Shown: positions 1 to 8,282 of the stretch, piece after piece | Layout: every line of letters begins with the position of its first letter | Position numbering within the stretch: the first letter of the stretch is position 1 | Assembly (NCBI GenBank): GCA_900758315.1 | Contig: CAAERF010000425.1 | Location: forward strand, 1 to 12,808 | DNA from: an uncultured Oscillospiraceae bacterium | GTDB taxonomy: Bacteria > Bacillota > Clostridia > Oscillospirales > Oscillospiraceae | DNA: 12,808 bases | Reading direction: 5' to 3' | Made by a program: the position numbers and the translations under genes | Notes under the pieces: generated by a model | Database searches by the model: none | What the model was told of the DNA's origin: nothing | The model's input: the letters and a program-made list of their open reading frames with translations, nothing else

Positions 1-3000
1 GGCGTACAGGAGATCTGCACCCTGACCGAGGATGAGCTGATGCTGTTGGTGCCGGGCCTGCAGCTGGAGCTGCTGAAACAGCTGGAGGGCGCCGCGCTGG
101 AGCTGAAGGCTTTACAGGAAATGCCGGATGACGCGAAAGAGGCTGACCTGGAAGGGAAGATGGCGTACATTTTCACTGCGTTTCACAAGCTGAACGCAGC
201 GGATTTCAGCGAGGCCCTGGAGCGGCAGAGCAAGGTGGATCAGGCCCTGCGGAGGGATCCCTCCGGCGTGTACCCCAGGATGGACCGGGAGTCCAGACGC
301 CGTTATCGGGCGCAGGTTAGCCGACTGGCAAGAAAACAGGGCGTCGAAGAGGAGCAGATGGCGCAGCAGGCGGTCACTGCGGCGCTGGAGGAAAAAACGG
401 ATGTGGGCAGTGTGCTCTTCACGCCGCCAAAACCCACGGCGGGCAGCTGGTACGTGGCGCTGATTGTGCTGCCGGCGATCTTTCTGTCCCTGCTGATCAG
501 TCTGTGGCTGAACAGCTGGTGGGGCGGACTGCTGCTCTTTTTGCCACTGACGGATATTTTGAAAAACCTGCTGGATTTTCTGGCGGTCAAAATCGCACGG
601 CCCCGCTATGTCTTCCGGCTGGAGCTGGAGGACGGTGTGCCGCCGGAGGGAAGAACCCTCTGCGTGATCGCGGCACTGCTGACGGGGCCGGAGTCCGGAC
701 GGGAACTGGCCCGAAAGCTGGAGCGGTACTATCTGGCCAACCGGGGCGCCGGAGAAGAGGTGCGCTATGGGATTCTGGCGGACCTGCCGGACAGCGCGAA
801 GCCCATGGGACCGGAGGAACAGGGCTGGGTGGAGCGGGCCAAAAGCGCTGTGGCACAGCTCAATCGCACCTATCCGGGACAGTTCTACCTGTTCTTTCGC
901 CGGCCTCAGTACCAGCTCCGGGACGAGCGCTATCTGGGCTGGGAGCGCAAACGGGGAGCGCTGTTGGAGCTGGCCCGGTTTTTGCGTGCCGTCCCCAGCG
1001 GTCTGAAGCTGCTGGAAGGGAATCGGAGTGCGCTGGCGGGCACCCGTTATCTGCTGACGCTGGACAGCGATACGGCACTGAATGTGGACGCCGCGCGGCG
1101 GATGATCGGCGCTATGCTCCACCCGATGAATCGGCCTCAAATCGATGAGAAGCGAAAGGTTGTCACATCGGGCTACGGCATTTTGCAGCCCAGAACCGCA
1201 GTGAGTCTGACTGACGCGGGAAAAACACCCTTCGCCCGCATTATGGCGGGCCAGGGCGGCCTGGATCCCTATGGCTGTGTGTGCAGCGACGTATACCACG
1301 ATCTCTTCGATCGGGGGACCTTTACCGGGAAAGGCATCCTGGATGTGGAGGCCTTCCACACCTGTATGGAGGGGCGCTTTCCGGAGAGCCGGGTCCTCTC
1401 CCACGACCTGCTGGAGGGCGCGTATCTCCATGCGGGCCTGATCAGCGATGTGGAGCTGACCGACGGTTTTCCGGTCCGCTGCGGGAGCTATTACCGCCGG
1501 CTTCACCGGTGGGTGCGCGGTGACTGGCAGGCGTCACCCTGGCTGTTTCGAAAGGTGAAAACCGCCTCCGGTGAGACGGAGCCCAATCCGCTGCCGCCAC
1601 TGGACCGCTGGAAGCTGTTGGACAACCTGCGGCGGTCCCTGGTTCCGGTCTTTTTGCTGGCGGCGCTGTTGGCGGGAATCTGCTGTTCCGGGGCGATGTT
1701 TGCGGCCGGAGCAGTCACTGCGGTGCTGGCAATCTTCTCGGCACTGCTGCTCAGCGGTGCGAATCTGCTCTTTGACCGGGGCAGAGGGTGCCGCCGGTTC
1801 CACTCGGTTTTGGTGACGGGGTTTACGGGGACCCTGGTCCGCACGGCCGTACAGCTGCTGCTGCTTCCGGTGCAGGCCTGGATCTGCCTTTCTGCCGCAG
1901 TGACCGCTCTGTGGCGGATGCTGGTTTCCAAACGCAACCTGTTGGAGTGGGTGACTGCGGCCCAGAGTGACCGCAAGAGCGGCAAGGTGGAGTGGTCGAT
2001 GATTTTGCCGGGGGTGGCAGTGGGCCTGACCGCGATGGTGTTCCATCACGTACCCTTGGGCGGGGTGATGGGACTGCTCTGGCTGCTTTCCCCACTGCTG
2101 ATTCACTGGCTGAGCCAGCCGATTCCCAAAACAGTAGCAGTGCGGGAAAAAGATCAGGCGTTCCTGCTCCATGAGGCGTCTCTCATCTGGCGCTACTTTG
2201 AGGACAACCTGAACGAGGAGAACCACTACCTGCCGCCGGACAACGTGCAGGAATTTCCGGTGCCCGATGTGGCCCACCGCACCTCGCCCACCAATATCGG
2301 CATGGCCCTGCTCAGCTGTCTGAGCGCATGGGATCTGGGACTGACGGAGGAGAGACCGGCGCTTATGCTGTTGTCCCGGATGCTGGATACGGTGGAGGAA
2401 CTGCCCAAGTGGAGAGGGCATCTGTACAACTGGTATGATACCCGATCCGCACAGCCCATGGAGCCCCTCTACGTGTCCACCGTGGACAGCGGAAATCTGT
2501 GCGGCTGCCTGATCGCGCTGTCAGAAGGGCTGAAAGAAAAGGGACAGCCGGAGTTAAGCGCCCGTGCAAAGGCACTGGCCGATGCCATGGCGTTTGCACC
2601 GCTGTACGATCAGAGCCGGAACCTGTTTTATATCGGCTACAGCTGCACAACCGGGCGCTATTCGGAGAGCTGGTACGATCTGATGGCCAGCGAGGCGCGG
2701 CTGTCCAGCTATATTGCCACGGCGAGAGGGGACGTCAGGGTGCGCCACTGGGCCCGGCTCAACCGCAGTCTGGTGGGCCGCCGGCGTTACTGCGGCATGG
2801 TCTCCTGGTCGGGGACGATGTTTGAATATTTTATGCCCCAGCTGCTGCTGCCATCGCCGGTGGACTCCATGATTTATGAGACCCTGTGTTTCTGTGTTTG
2901 CGTTCAAATGGAGTGGGGCGAGTCGAAGCGCATTCCGTGGGGCGTTTCGGAGTCGGCCTTCCATGCCCTGGACGCCGGAGATCACTACCGGTATAAGGCC

Positions 3001-6000
3001 CACGGCATTCCGACGCTGGGACTGAAACGGGATCTGGAGCAGGATCTGGTGGTTGCCCCATACGCGGCCTTTTTGACGCTGAACCTGGTGCCGCGGGCGG
3101 CGGTGAAGAATCTGAAGTGGCTGCGGGCCCTGGGGGCCGCGGGGAAGTACGGCCTGTATGAGGCGGTGGACTTTACGCCGGAACGCTCCAACGGTCAGAA
3201 AAACGGGGTGCCGGTGCGCAGTTGGATGGCCCATCACCTGGGCATGAGCCTGGTAGCCATTGACAACGCGCTACAGGAGCAGTGTATGGTGCGGCGTTTT
3301 CTCAGCGACCCGGCCATGGGGGCCTATCAGGAGCTGCTCCAGGAGAAAATCCCGGTGACGGCGCCCATTTTGGAGGGGCAGTCATCCAGACAGCAAAGGC
3401 GGAGTAAAATGATGAAACATCAATGGGAAGAGCAGGGAAAAGGCAATGATACCAAACGTCCGGCCTGTCACCTGCTGTCCAACGGCAGTTATTCGGTACT
3501 CCTGACAGGAGATGGCGGCGGCTGGTCCCAGTGTGACGGCATCCGGCTGACCAACAACCGGGACGGGATCGCGGTGATGATCCGCACCGGAGATCAGATT
3601 GTGCCGGTCTTTCCGGCGGGCCAGTGCGGCGATCAGCTTCAGTGGAAGTTTGGAGGAGATCGGGCGGAGTTCCGGTTTCAGGGCGCCTTCTTTACGGCGG
3701 AGGAGACCGTCTGCGTCAGCGCCAGCCACAACGGGGAACTGCGCCGGTTCCAGATTCACCTGGAAGAGCTGTCGGAGGACCAGGAGGTGCTGGTCTACTT
3801 CCGGCCGGTGCTGACCCGGCAGAGCAGCTATCTGGCTCATCCGGCCTTTTCCAGCCTGTCGGTTATGACCTTCGGAATCCCCAACGGAGCGGTGTTCCGA
3901 AAGCTGGACGAGCCGGACCGGGTGCTGTCGGTCAAGTGGAACGCCAAGCGGGCCAGCTGGACCACCAACCGGTTCCATGCGGTGAACGGTGTGGAGTGGA
4001 GCGGCGGTCCCAAGGCGGGGACGGTGCTGGATCCCTGTCTGCTGCTGCGGATTCCCGCGGAAGGCGCCCACCTGGAGTTTCAGCTTGCCATGACCTATGA
4101 GCCGCTGGGTGAGAGCAAACGTGCGGTACAGAGTGTGCTGGCCAGCGGGCTCAGCGGTGCGGCTGATCTGCACGGACAGCTGGCGGAGTGGGGAAAGCAG
4201 TGGACGGCACAGCCGTTGCAGCTGTCCCAGCTGATCTCCCGGCTGCTTGTACCGGAGCCGAATCCCTATGCCGCCCACACCCGGGGACAGGAGGCGCTGT
4301 GGCCCTTTGGCATCTCCGGCGACGACCCCATTCTGGCGGCGGTGGTTCAGGAGACAGAGCTGGAGTGGTGCAGCTGGCTGGCCCTACAGCACAGTGCGGC
4401 GGCACGGCTGGGCTTTGGCTACGATCTGGTGTATCTGCTGCCCAGCGTGGGAGCGCACTCCATGGAGCAGGTTCTGTGCGGCAATCTGGCCCACCTGCGT
4501 TTGGCGGAGGAGATCGGCGCCCGGGGCGGCATTCACATGGTGCTGCGGGAACAGCCGGGGACGGACGCGATTTTGTCCTATGCCAACGTGGTCCTGCAGG
4601 GACCGACCGAGTGGAAGCAGCCGGACTGTCCGGATCTGGAGCCTGCAAAGCCCTATGAGCTGCCCCAGGCGGCCAGGTCACCGGAGTGGAGCTGGACCGG
4701 AACGGCGTTTCAAATCTGTACCCACGGCGGTCTGCTGCCGGTCCGGTGGAGCCATGTGCTGGCCAACGAACAGTTTGGCTGGATGGCGGACGAGGCGGGC
4801 ACCGGCCATATGTGGTACCTGAACGCCCACGAAAACCGGCTCACGCCGTGGCAGAACGACCCGCTGGCGGATACCGGTCCGGAGTCCCTGACGCTGCTGG
4901 ACGGTTCCCGGGAAATGAGTCTCTTCGCTGCCCGGGACGGACTTGAGACAGAGGTGACCTACGGTCTGGGGTACGGAGTCTGGAGAAAAACGGCCGGTGA
5001 TTTGCAGGTGGAGCTGACCGCCTTTGTGCCGCCGGACTGTGCGGCGCGGGTCTTTTTGATTCGCTGTCAAGGTGGAAAACGGCGCAAGCTGCGCTGGACC
5101 ATCACCGGACGGCTGTCTGACCGGGAGACCCACAGCCGGTTTGTCCAGGGAACCACAGAGGGCAACTGCCTGCTCCTGCGCAACCCGGCAAACACCCTGT
5201 TTCCGGGGCAGACCATGGTGGTGACGGCCTCGGAGGAATGCTCAGTCGCCGGGGACAATCCCTATGAGGTGACCTGTGCGTTGGGAGAGCGGATTGTGCT
5301 GGTGGCCGGCGCGTACCGGTCAGAGGAGGAGCGCGGCCGCATCCTCGCCCTGTTGGAAGGCAGCAAGGCAGAGGAGGCCCTGGAACAGACCAAGATGTGG
5401 TGGCGACAGAAGGCGTCACCGCTGGAGATTCAGACGCCGGATCGGGCGCTGAACCACTATATCAACAGCTGGGCCCTGTATCAGGTGATTGCCTGCCGAC
5501 TGTTTGGCCGGAGCGGCCTCTATCAGTGCGGCGGAGGCTACGGGTTCCGGGACCAGCTTCAGGACATCTGCGCCCTGATTCCCACCGAGCCGGAGCTGGC
5601 CCGGGCACAGATACTCCGCTGCTGCGCCCACCAGTTTGAGGAGGGCGATGTACAGCACTGGTGGCACCCGGAGGGAACGGACCTGCCGGAACGGGGCGTC
5701 CGGACCAGAATCAGCGACGATCTGCTCTGGCTGCCCTACGCGGTGAGTCTTTGGGTCCAGTGCTATGGCGACGACGGCCTGTTGGGCATGGCGGAGCCCT
5801 TCCTGCGCTCACCGGTGCTGGGCACGCAGGAACGGGAGCGGTACGAACGGCCCGAGCGGTCGGACCAGGTCACCTCGGTGTATGACCACTGTGTCCGGGC
5901 CATTGAGTGCGTTCTGGCCCGGGGCGTGGGAGAACACGGCCTCTGTCGGATCGGCACAGGGGACTGGAACGACGGCATGAACCGCATTGGCGAAAAGGGC

Positions 6001-6900
6001 CGGGGCGAGAGCGTCTGGCTGACCTGGTTCCTCGCTGAGGTGTTGGAGCTGTGGGCGGAGGTGGCCCGGCGAAAGGGCCGGGAGCAGGAGGCCGCACGCT
6101 ATCAGTCCCTCTCACGGCACTTTGCCCAGCAGGCCGACAGCGCCTGGGATGGCGCGTGGTATCTGCGGGGCTATGATGATGACGGCCAGCCCTTTGGCGG
6201 CCGCGGCAATGCGGAGTGCGAGATCGACTCCATCGCCCAGAGTTTTTCTGTGTTCGCACCCCACTCTGACCGGGAGCGGAGCGACAGAGCGGTGTCGTCG
6301 GCCTTGGAGCGGCTCTGGGACCGGGACAGCGGTACGGTGGCCCTGCTCGCACCGCCCTTTGCGGGACTGACCGATCCCGGCTATATCCGCAACTATCCGC
6401 CGGGCGTCCGGGAAAATGGGGGACAGTACACCCACGGAGCCATCTGGCTGGCCCGGGCCTGCTATCGGCTGGGCCGGAACCAGGAGGGGTATGAGCTGCT
6501 GCGGGACCTGTTGCCGGAGACCCACGATGCCCAACAATACCTGGCGGAGCCCTACGTGCTGGCGGGCGATGTCTCCATGGCCGATGGCCAGCTGGGCAGA
6601 GGCGGCTGGAGCTGGTACACCGGCGCTGCCGGCTGGTACTATCGCACCGTGCAGGAGGAATTGCTGGGACTGACGCTGCGGGAGGGACTGCTGACCATCC
6701 GTCCCCATCTGCCGGAGGGCTGGAAGGAGTGCCATGTGACCTGGCATCTGCCCCAGCTGGAGCTGGAGATCACCATCGTGCGGGGGACGCTGTCGGGCAT
6801 CCTGCTGGACGACATGCCGGCCCGGGAGCAGATCGACTGCCGCCAGCTGGAGGGAAAGCACCGCATCCGGGTGACGCTGCCCGAGGCGGAATCGGAGTGA
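1..6900 (+). CDS. cgs: Cyclic beta-1,2-glucan synthase-like protein (GT84 / glycoamylase-like GH189 / GH94), 5' end missing
   Basis: The reading frame is open from base 1 and conserved-looking sequence precedes the first in-frame ATG (base 40), so the true start is upstream; known family members have about 2800 residues, so roughly 500 are missing. Residues below count from the ATG at 40. A DPSGVYPRMD segment (73-82) is typical of the family. Two hydrophobic segments (136-180) lead into a GT84 glycosyltransferase with D342-S-D344, S454-H-D456 and H489-R-W-V-R-G-D495. Further membrane segments lie at 533-577, 590-628 and 653-692. The glycoamylase-like transglycosylation (ring-closing) domain spans about 710-1110, with YDLMASE (879-885) and PWGVSES (966-972). 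A polar linker (1111-1142) leads to two GT36-type beta-sandwiches (about 1143-1350 and 1550-1750; ENRLTPWQNDP at 1598-1608) and a GH94 barrel with FRDQLQD (1836-1842), GDWNDG (1974-1979; D1978 is the expected general acid), YTHG (H2132) and GGWSWYTG (T2194). Expected role: polymerise UDP-glucose at the membrane, adjust chain length by phosphorolysis, then cyclise. All modules look intact. Confidence 0.93.
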   Translation, partial: GVQEICTLTEDELMLLVPGLQLELLKQLEGAALELKALQEMPDDAKEADLEGKMAYIFTAFHKLNAADFSEALERQSKVDQALRRDPSGVYPRMDRESRRRYRAQVSRLARKQGVEEEQMAQQAVTAALEEKTDVGSVLFTPPKPTAGSWYVALIVLPAIFLSLLISLWLNSWWGGLLLFLPLTDILKNLLDFLAVKIARPRYVFRLELEDGVPPEGRTLCVIAALLTGPESGRELARKLERYYLANRGAGEEVRYGILADLPDSAKPMGPEEQGWVERAKSAVAQLNRTYPGQFYLFFRRPQYQLRDERYLGWERKRGALLELARFLRAVPSGLKLLEGNRSALAGTRYLLTLDSDTALNVDAARRMIGAMLHPMNRPQIDEKRKVVTSGYGILQPRTAVSLTDAGKTPFARIMAGQGGLDPYGCVCSDVYHDLFDRGTFTGKGILDVEAFHTCMEGRFPESRVLSHDLLEGAYLHAGLISDVELTDGFPVRCGSYYRRLHRWVRGDWQASPWLFRKVKTASGETEPNPLPPLDRWKLLDNLRRSLVPVFLLAALLAGICCSGAMFAAGAVTAVLAIFSALLLSGANLLFDRGRGCRRFHSVLVTGFTGTLVRTAVQLLLLPVQAWICLSAAVTALWRMLVSKRNLLEWVTAAQSDRKSGKVEWSMILPGVAVGLTAMVFHHVPLGGVMGLLWLLSPLLIHWLSQPIPKTVAVREKDQAFLLHEASLIWRYFEDNLNEENHYLPPDNVQEFPVPDVAHRTSPTNIGMALLSCLSAWDLGLTEERPALMLLSRMLDTVEELPKWRGHLYNWYDTRSAQPMEPLYVSTVDSGNLCGCLIALSEGLKEKGQPELSARAKALADAMAFAPLYDQSRNLFYIGYSCTTGRYSESWYDLMASEARLSSYIATARGDVRVRHWARLNRSLVGRRRYCGMVSWSGTMFEYFMPQLLLPSPVDSMIYETLCFCVCVQMEWGESKRIPWGVSESAFHALDAGDHYRYKAHGIPTLGLKRDLEQDLVVAPYAAFLTLNLVPRAAVKNLKWLRALGAAGKYGLYEAVDFTPERSNGQKNGVPVRSWMAHHLGMSLVAIDNALQEQCMVRRFLSDPAMGAYQELLQEKIPVTAPILEGQSSRQQRRSKMMKHQWEEQGKGNDTKRPACHLLSNGSYSVLLTGDGGGWSQCDGIRLTNNRDGIAVMIRTGDQIVPVFPAGQCGDQLQWKFGGDRAEFRFQGAFFTAEETVCVSASHNGELRRFQIHLEELSEDQEVLVYFRPVLTRQSSYLAHPAFSSLSVMTFGIPNGAVFRKLDEPDRVLSVKWNAKRASWTTNRFHAVNGVEWSGGPKAGTVLDPCLLLRIPAEGAHLEFQLAMTYEPLGESKRAVQSVLASGLSGAADLHGQLAEWGKQWTAQPLQLSQLISRLLVPEPNPYAAHTRGQEALWPFGISGDDPILAAVVQETELEWCSWLALQHSAAARLGFGYDLVYLLPSVGAHSMEQVLCGNLAHLRLAEEIGARGGIHMVLREQPGTDAILSYANVVLQGPTEWKQPDCPDLEPAKPYELPQAARSPEWSWTGTAFQICTHGGLLPVRWSHVLANEQFGWMADEAGTGHMWYLNAHENRLTPWQNDPLADTGPESLTLLDGSREMSLFAARDGLETEVTYGLGYGVWRKTAGDLQVELTAFVPPDCAARVFLIRCQGGKRRKLRWTITGRLSDRETHSRFVQGTTEGNCLLLRNPANTLFPGQTMVVTASEECSVAGDNPYEVTCALGERIVLVAGAYRSEEERGRILALLEGSKAEEALEQTKMWWRQKASPLEIQTPDRALNHYINSWALYQVIACRLFGRSGLYQCGGGYGFRDQLQDICALIPTEPELARAQILRCCAHQFEEGDVQHWWHPEGTDLPERGVRTRISDDLLWLPYAVSLWVQCYGDDGLLGMAEPFLRSPVLGTQERERYERPERSDQVTSVYDHCVRAIECVLARGVGEHGLCRIGTGDWNDGMNRIGEKGRGESVWLTWFLAEVLELWAEVARRKGREQEAARYQSLSRHFAQQADSAWDGAWYLRGYDDDGQPFGGRGNAECEIDSIAQSFSVFAPHSDRERSDRAVSSALERLWDRDSGTVALLAPPFAGLTDPGYIRNYPPGVRENGGQYTHGAIWLARACYRLGRNQEGYELLRDLLPETHDAQQYLAEPYVLAGDVSMADGQLGRGGWSWYTGAAGWYYRTVQEELLGLTLREGLLTIRPHLPEGWKECHVTWHLPQLELEITIVRGTLSGILLDDMPAREQIDCRQLEGKHRIRVTLPEAESE

Positions 6901-6903
6901 GAA

Positions 6904-6960
6904 CGCTTGTATTATTGGAATTCGCCATGTATAATGTACAATTAGGTATCTATACAAGTG
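6904..6960. repeat. Short inverted repeat framing the yfmF promoter
   Basis: CTTGTAT at 6906-6912 is the exact reverse complement of ATACAAG at 6952-6958. With one G-T mismatch the arms extend to nine positions (6904-6912 and 6952-6960). The left arm covers the proposed -35 hexamer and the right arm would lie about 10 to 18 bases downstream of the expected transcription start. A further partial copy, TACAA, sits at 6937-6941 next to the -10 box, within the palindrome TGTACA (6935-6940). This could be a repressor site or chance symmetry in an AT-rich gap. Confidence 0.35.
6907..6935 (+). promoter_or_regulatory. Sigma-A type promoter for the yfmF-yfmH-lgt-folD unit
   Basis: A perfect -10 box TATAAT (6930-6935) is preceded after 17 bases by TTGTAT (6907-6912), which shares the TTG of the -35 consensus. 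There is no TGn extension. The expected start of transcription is near 6942, giving a leader of about 48 bases before the yfmF start. The gap is clearly more AT-rich than the genes around it. No terminator hairpin with a T run follows the glucan synthase stop at 6898-6900, so transcripts from upstream could also enter this unit. Confidence 0.7.
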
Positions 6961-6976
6961 ATTGCCAATGAAAAAT

Positions 6977-6981
6977 GGAGG
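6977..6981 (+). promoter_or_regulatory. Ribosome binding site that sets the yfmF start
   Basis: GGAGG lies 8 bases before the ATG at 6990. An earlier in-frame ATG at 6975 overlaps this site and has no binding site of its own, so the 6990 start is preferred, shortening the longest frame by five codons. Confidence 0.75.
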
Positions 6982-6989
6982 TGACCGGT

Positions 6990-8282
6990 ATGGAGATGCC
7001 CTATCGGACCGAATTGATGCCGGGCGTATTCCTCACGGCGGTGCAGACGCGAAAGTTTAAGAGCAGCTACTGGTCTGTCCGGCTGCTGACGCCCTTGACG
7101 GAGGAGACGGCGGCTCTGAACGCAGTGCTGCCCCGGGTGCTCCGCCGGGGCACGGCCAGCTGTCCCGATCAGGAACGGCTGGCGGCGGCGCTGGATGAGA
7201 TGTACGGCGGTGCGGTGGAGCCGCTGGTGGGCAAGCGGGGCGAGATCCATTGCTTTGGCTTTGTGGCCAGCTTTCTGGATGATGCGCTGGTGCCCGATGA
7301 GACGCCGCTGCTGGACCGGGCGGCCAACCTGTTGGGGGATCTGCTGCTCCGTCCAGCCACCCGAAACGGACGGCTGCGGAGCGACTATGTGGACGGCGAG
7401 CGAGAAAATCTGGTCTCCGAGATCCGAAGCCAGATCAATGACAAGCGCAGCTATGCCCAAACCCGCATGGTCGAGGAGATGTGCGCGGAGGAGCCCTACC
7501 GGATCAACCGTCTGGGCAGTCTGGAGCAGGCGCAAAAAATCAACGTGACCCGGCTCAATCGCTATTACCGGGAGGTGTTGTCCACGGCCCGGATTGAGGT
7601 GTACTACTGCGGGTCAGCCGCGCCGGAGCAGGTGGAGCAGGCCTGGCGGGAGGCGCTGATGGGACTGCCCCGCTATCAGGTGGGGCAGCTGCCGGAGACC
7701 GTACTGGGAAAACCGGCAGAGGTGCGGCAGGTCACGGAGCACCTGGAGGTGACCCAGGGCAAGCTGGTCATGGGGTTCCGCACGGGCATCGACCTGACCG
7801 ACCCGGGGTATCCGGCGCTGATGGTGGCCAACGCCATCTTTGGCGGCAACTCCAACTCCAAGCTCTTTTTGAACGTCCGGGAGCGGCTCTCCCTCTGCTA
7901 TTCCGTCAACTCCAGCCTGGATAAATTTAAGGGACTGCTGGTGGTACAGGCCGGCGCGGAATTTGACCAGCTGGAACAGGTCAGGCAGGAGGTTCTGGCG
8001 CAGCTGGACCAGGTGCGCAGCGGGGCGTTTACGCCGGAAGAGCTCCAGGCGGCGAAAAGCGCTCTGGTGCGTATGTACCGGGGGACGCTGGATGTGCCCA
8101 GTCAGCTGGAGGACTTCTGGCTGGGCCAGAATCTGGCCGGACTGCGCTTCGGGCCGGATGAGCTGGCGGCGCTGATCGCGGAAGTGGACGCGCAGCAGGT
8201 GGCTGAGGCGGCCAATCGGATTCAGCTGGATACCATTTACTGCCTGATGGGCCCAGAGCGGGGAGAGGAGGAGACAGCGTGA
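6990..8282 (+). CDS. yfmF: M16 family peptidase-like subunit YfmF (non-zinc subunit)
   Basis: A 430-residue protein of the M16 (pitrilysin/insulinase) fold, matching the family named EF-P 5-aminopentanol modification-associated protein YfmF (ymfF in Bacillus subtilis). The zinc motif HxxEH is absent from its N-terminal half, where the sequence reads VLRRGTASCPDQERL. The C-terminal half keeps the M16 substrate-binding pair in the stretch NVRERLSLCYSV, with R297 and Y304 spaced as in active relatives. There is no signal peptide or membrane segment, so a cytoplasmic location is expected. The stop codon overlaps the start of yfmH by four bases, which fits production of both chains in equal amounts for a heterodimer. 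The link to modification of elongation factor P comes from Bacillus genetics; the biochemical role is unknown. The family call is firm, the pathway less so. Confidence 0.88.
   Translation: MEMPYRTELMPGVFLTAVQTRKFKSSYWSVRLLTPLTEETAALNAVLPRVLRRGTASCPDQERLAAALDEMYGGAVEPLVGKRGEIHCFGFVASFLDDALVPDETPLLDRAANLLGDLLLRPATRNGRLRSDYVDGERENLVSEIRSQINDKRSYAQTRMVEEMCAEEPYRINRLGSLEQAQKINVTRLNRYYREVLSTARIEVYYCGSAAPEQVEQAWREALMGLPRYQVGQLPETVLGKPAEVRQVTEHLEVTQGKLVMGFRTGIDLTDPGYPALMVANAIFGGNSNSKLFLNVRERLSLCYSVNSSLDKFKGLLVVQAGAEFDQLEQVRQEVLAQLDQVRSGAFTPEELQAAKSALVRMYRGTLDVPSQLEDFWLGQNLAGLRFGPDELAALIAEVDAQQVAEAANRIQLDTIYCLMGPERGEEETA
8266..8271 (+). promoter_or_regulatory. Ribosome binding site for yfmH inside the yfmF coding end
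   Basis: AGGAGG lies 7 bases before a GTG start at 8279. The start and the upstream stop share GTGA (8279-8282), the classic arrangement for translational coupling. It supports GTG over any later ATG as the start of yfmH. Confidence 0.75.

Noticed and set aside
40..42. ATG at base 40 as the true start of the glucan synthase
   Set aside because: The frame is open back to base 1 and the family has several hundred more N-terminal residues; there is no ribosome binding site at a suitable distance.
112..1506. A 464-codon open frame on the minus strand opposite the glucan synthase
   Set aside because: It is a shadow of the real coding strand, with Gln/Arg/His-rich composition and no family resemblance.
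6927..6971. A 14-codon open frame (begins MYNVQLG) in the gap before yfmF, as a possible leader peptide
   Set aside because: It contains the -10 box, so its start lies upstream of the expected transcription start, and it has no convincing ribosome binding site.
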